Shown one piece after another: positions 5,366-6,683 of a stretch of 6,683 nucleotides of DNA (position 1 is its first letter; each line of letters opens with the position of its first letter). The DNA is from Acidobacteriota bacterium (lineage in GTDB: Bacteria; Acidobacteriota; Polarisedimenticolia; J045): assembly GCA_020350085.1 (NCBI GenBank), contig CP070706.1:1006039-1012721 (forward strand). The letters are read 5' to 3'. Below the pieces are notes generated by a model. That model worked only from the letters and a program-made list of their open reading frames with translations, searched no databases and had not been told where the DNA came from. The position numbers were made by a program, and so were the translations under genes.

Positions 5366-6683
5366 ATGCGCGCGCCAAAGAGAATCACCCAGCTCGTCCT
5401 CGTGACGATCCTCGCTTTGGGGGTCGCCGCGATCGCTCCGACAACGCCGGCAGACGAGGAGATCCCTCGCGACGTCAAGAAGGCGCTCGATGCCGTCATC
5501 GACGCCAAGATCAAAGACCTCAAGGAGCAGAAGAACGAAAAGGATCGCCAATACTTGCGGGGCGTGTGTGCCAAGAACTACCGGCCCCAAGAGGACGGCA
5601 CCTATCGTGTGACCTTCTACAAAGATACGATCTTCACCGAGAAAGAGGTCAAACGCGAACGATTCGATCTGACACTGGCCAGCAAAGGCGAAGACGAGTG
5701 GGAGGTCACCAACGAGGAGCTGGTGACGACGCTTGAGGGATTCATCCGTCCAGCGCCCGGCGACGAGACGTACTACACGTTCGACAGCTTCGAGTTCTCC
5801 GAGGAAGGGCTGGGCGTCAGCAGCGGCCCCGGCAGCCTCGTGGTGGACTATCGCGGTGACGAGAAGTTCATGCTGATCCTCACGGGCGAGCGCTTGAGCT
5901 ACGAGTACGCTCCGCCCAGGGAGGGAGCGGATTACTATACGAAGGTCGAGGGGGCTGATTTTCACGCGGTGCACGAGCTGGTCAAAGAGGAGGAGAAGAA
6001 GGACTTCATCTTCACCCCTGCCCGCGTGGAGATCTCCTGTGTGCCGCCCATTTGCGAGAAGTTCCTCGAGACTCTGTTCTCCGGGCTCAGCACGTCGACG
6101 AGAGACGCGATGAACCGCGACATGATGGAGCACATCGAGGAGCAGTTCGAGGAGACCGACGAGAACCGCGACAAGAACAACTTCCGCGACTTCTACCCCG
6201 TCTACGATGCCGAGGAAGGTAACCTGATGTACCGCGTCGAGGTCTACAAGGACCGGGGCGATCATTGGGTGGCGCTCGATTACGACAACTTCGAGGCGCG
6301 CGAGGTGTCGTTCATCGTGAAAGGCTACGGTCCGGTGTTCCGCTACTACTCCGCGGAGACGCGCGCTTCGGACATCGACCTCAGAACTCTCGAGGTGAGA
6401 CCGGACAAAGGCTCTCGCTTCTATGACATTACCTCGGTGGTCGGCGAAGTCGAGATGGGGACGAAGAACCCCGAAGCGATGGACGGTGACGTCACGTTCG
6501 AGGTGCGCGCGCACGTGCCCGTCGACCGCGTCGAGTTTTTCCTGTGGCACTTCCCGTCCAGTACGGACACGTTCGATTCGTTGTCGAAAAAGCAGGTCCT
6601 TCGCGTCCAGTCCGTCACGGACGACAAGGGCAACGACCTGACCTACATTCAGTACAATCCGTTCCAAGGGCTGATTTTCATGC
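5366..6683 (+). CDS. Large exported protein of unknown function, 3' end beyond the window (partial)
   Basis: The frame is open for 439 codons from the ATG at 5366 to the window edge, with no stop. The N-terminus MRAPKRITQLVLVTILALGV is a signal peptide, with probable cleavage near TPA (27-29). A charged helical stretch follows (about 33-62), then alternating strand-like sequence rich in Tyr, Phe, Asp and Glu. Two segments look alike: DGTYRVTFYKD (77-87) and GNLMYRVEVYKD (285-296), which hints at a duplicated beta-domain. The cysteines seen are C68 and the pair in CVPPIC (225-230). The last ~70 residues (DVTFEVRAHVPVDRVEFFLWHF, from D375, then TDDKGNDLTYIQYNPFQG) recall the N-terminal beta-domain before some M1-type aminopeptidases, but no HExxH is present in the visible part, so this is only a suggestion. 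Third codon positions are mostly G or C. It is probably expressed from its own leader, divergent from the minus-strand exported protein. Confidence 0.85.
   Translation, partial: MRAPKRITQLVLVTILALGVAAIAPTTPADEEIPRDVKKALDAVIDAKIKDLKEQKNEKDRQYLRGVCAKNYRPQEDGTYRVTFYKDTIFTEKEVKRERFDLTLASKGEDEWEVTNEELVTTLEGFIRPAPGDETYYTFDSFEFSEEGLGVSSGPGSLVVDYRGDEKFMLILTGERLSYEYAPPREGADYYTKVEGADFHAVHELVKEEEKKDFIFTPARVEISCVPPICEKFLETLFSGLSTSTRDAMNRDMMEHIEEQFEETDENRDKNNFRDFYPVYDAEEGNLMYRVEVYKDRGDHWVALDYDNFEAREVSFIVKGYGPVFRYYSAETRASDIDLRTLEVRPDKGSRFYDITSVVGEVEMGTKNPEAMDGDVTFEVRAHVPVDRVEFFLWHFPSSTDTFDSLSKKQVLRVQSVTDDKGNDLTYIQYNPFQGLIFM

Noticed and set aside
5031..5378. Minus-strand frame of 115 codons in the divergent region
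   Set aside because: The composition is Ser/Pro/Arg-rich with no motif, and it overlaps the start and ribosome binding site of the right-hand gene.
4822..5736. Plus-strand frame of 304 codons across the divergent region
   Set aside because: It overlaps the signal peptide coding of one gene antisense and the start of the other in a different frame. The product is low-complexity Arg/Pro/Gly-rich and has no credible start.
5162..6667. Minus-strand open frame of 501 codons at the right end
   Set aside because: It lies opposite the + strand gene at 5366, which has a signal peptide, a good Shine-Dalgarno and G/C third-position bias. The antisense product has the same Val/Leu/His/Arg-rich look as the frame opposite atpD, and it also runs through the intergenic region.

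Overview
This is a GC-rich chromosomal window from a bacterium with an F-type ATP synthase. A stand-alone heptose-1-phosphate adenylyltransferase (ADP-heptose for LPS), two proteins with export signals and a predicted lipoprotein suggest a Gram-negative cell with an outer membrane. The style of the exported proteins and the strong G/C third-position bias would fit an Acidobacteriota- or deltaproteobacteria-like lineage. That placement is inference; nothing here proves the phylum.

Left part (1-3765, all + strand): a compact run of genes. It holds the last codons of atpG (F1 gamma), complete atpD (F1 beta), atpC (F1 epsilon, best started at the GTG at 1580), a Leu/Ile/Val-binding-type periplasmic substrate-binding lipoprotein (best started at the GTG at 2026), and rfaE2. 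Gaps are 32, 57, 38 and 15 bases, so all five could share one transcript. The first three form the catalytic and regulatory end of the ATP synthase operon. The last two are unrelated by pathway but look like riders on it. The atpD-atpC gap carries a perfect GC-rich hairpin.

Middle (3814-4941, - strand): one gene for an exported protein of unknown function, convergent with rfaE2. Its C-terminal part looks like an all-beta domain.

Right part: a 424-base divergent intergenic region (4942-5365) with nested inverted repeats, a possible promoter and a strong hairpin just before a ribosome binding site. It is followed by a long + strand reading frame (5366 to the window edge, 439 codons, no stop) with a signal peptide and a good Shine-Dalgarno. 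This is a large exported protein cut off by the window end. It has no recognised catalytic motif in the visible part.

No tRNA, rRNA, CRISPR array, transposase or phage gene was seen. The ATP synthase genes and rfaE2 are ordinary housekeeping genes. The least explained parts are the two exported proteins and the region between them.
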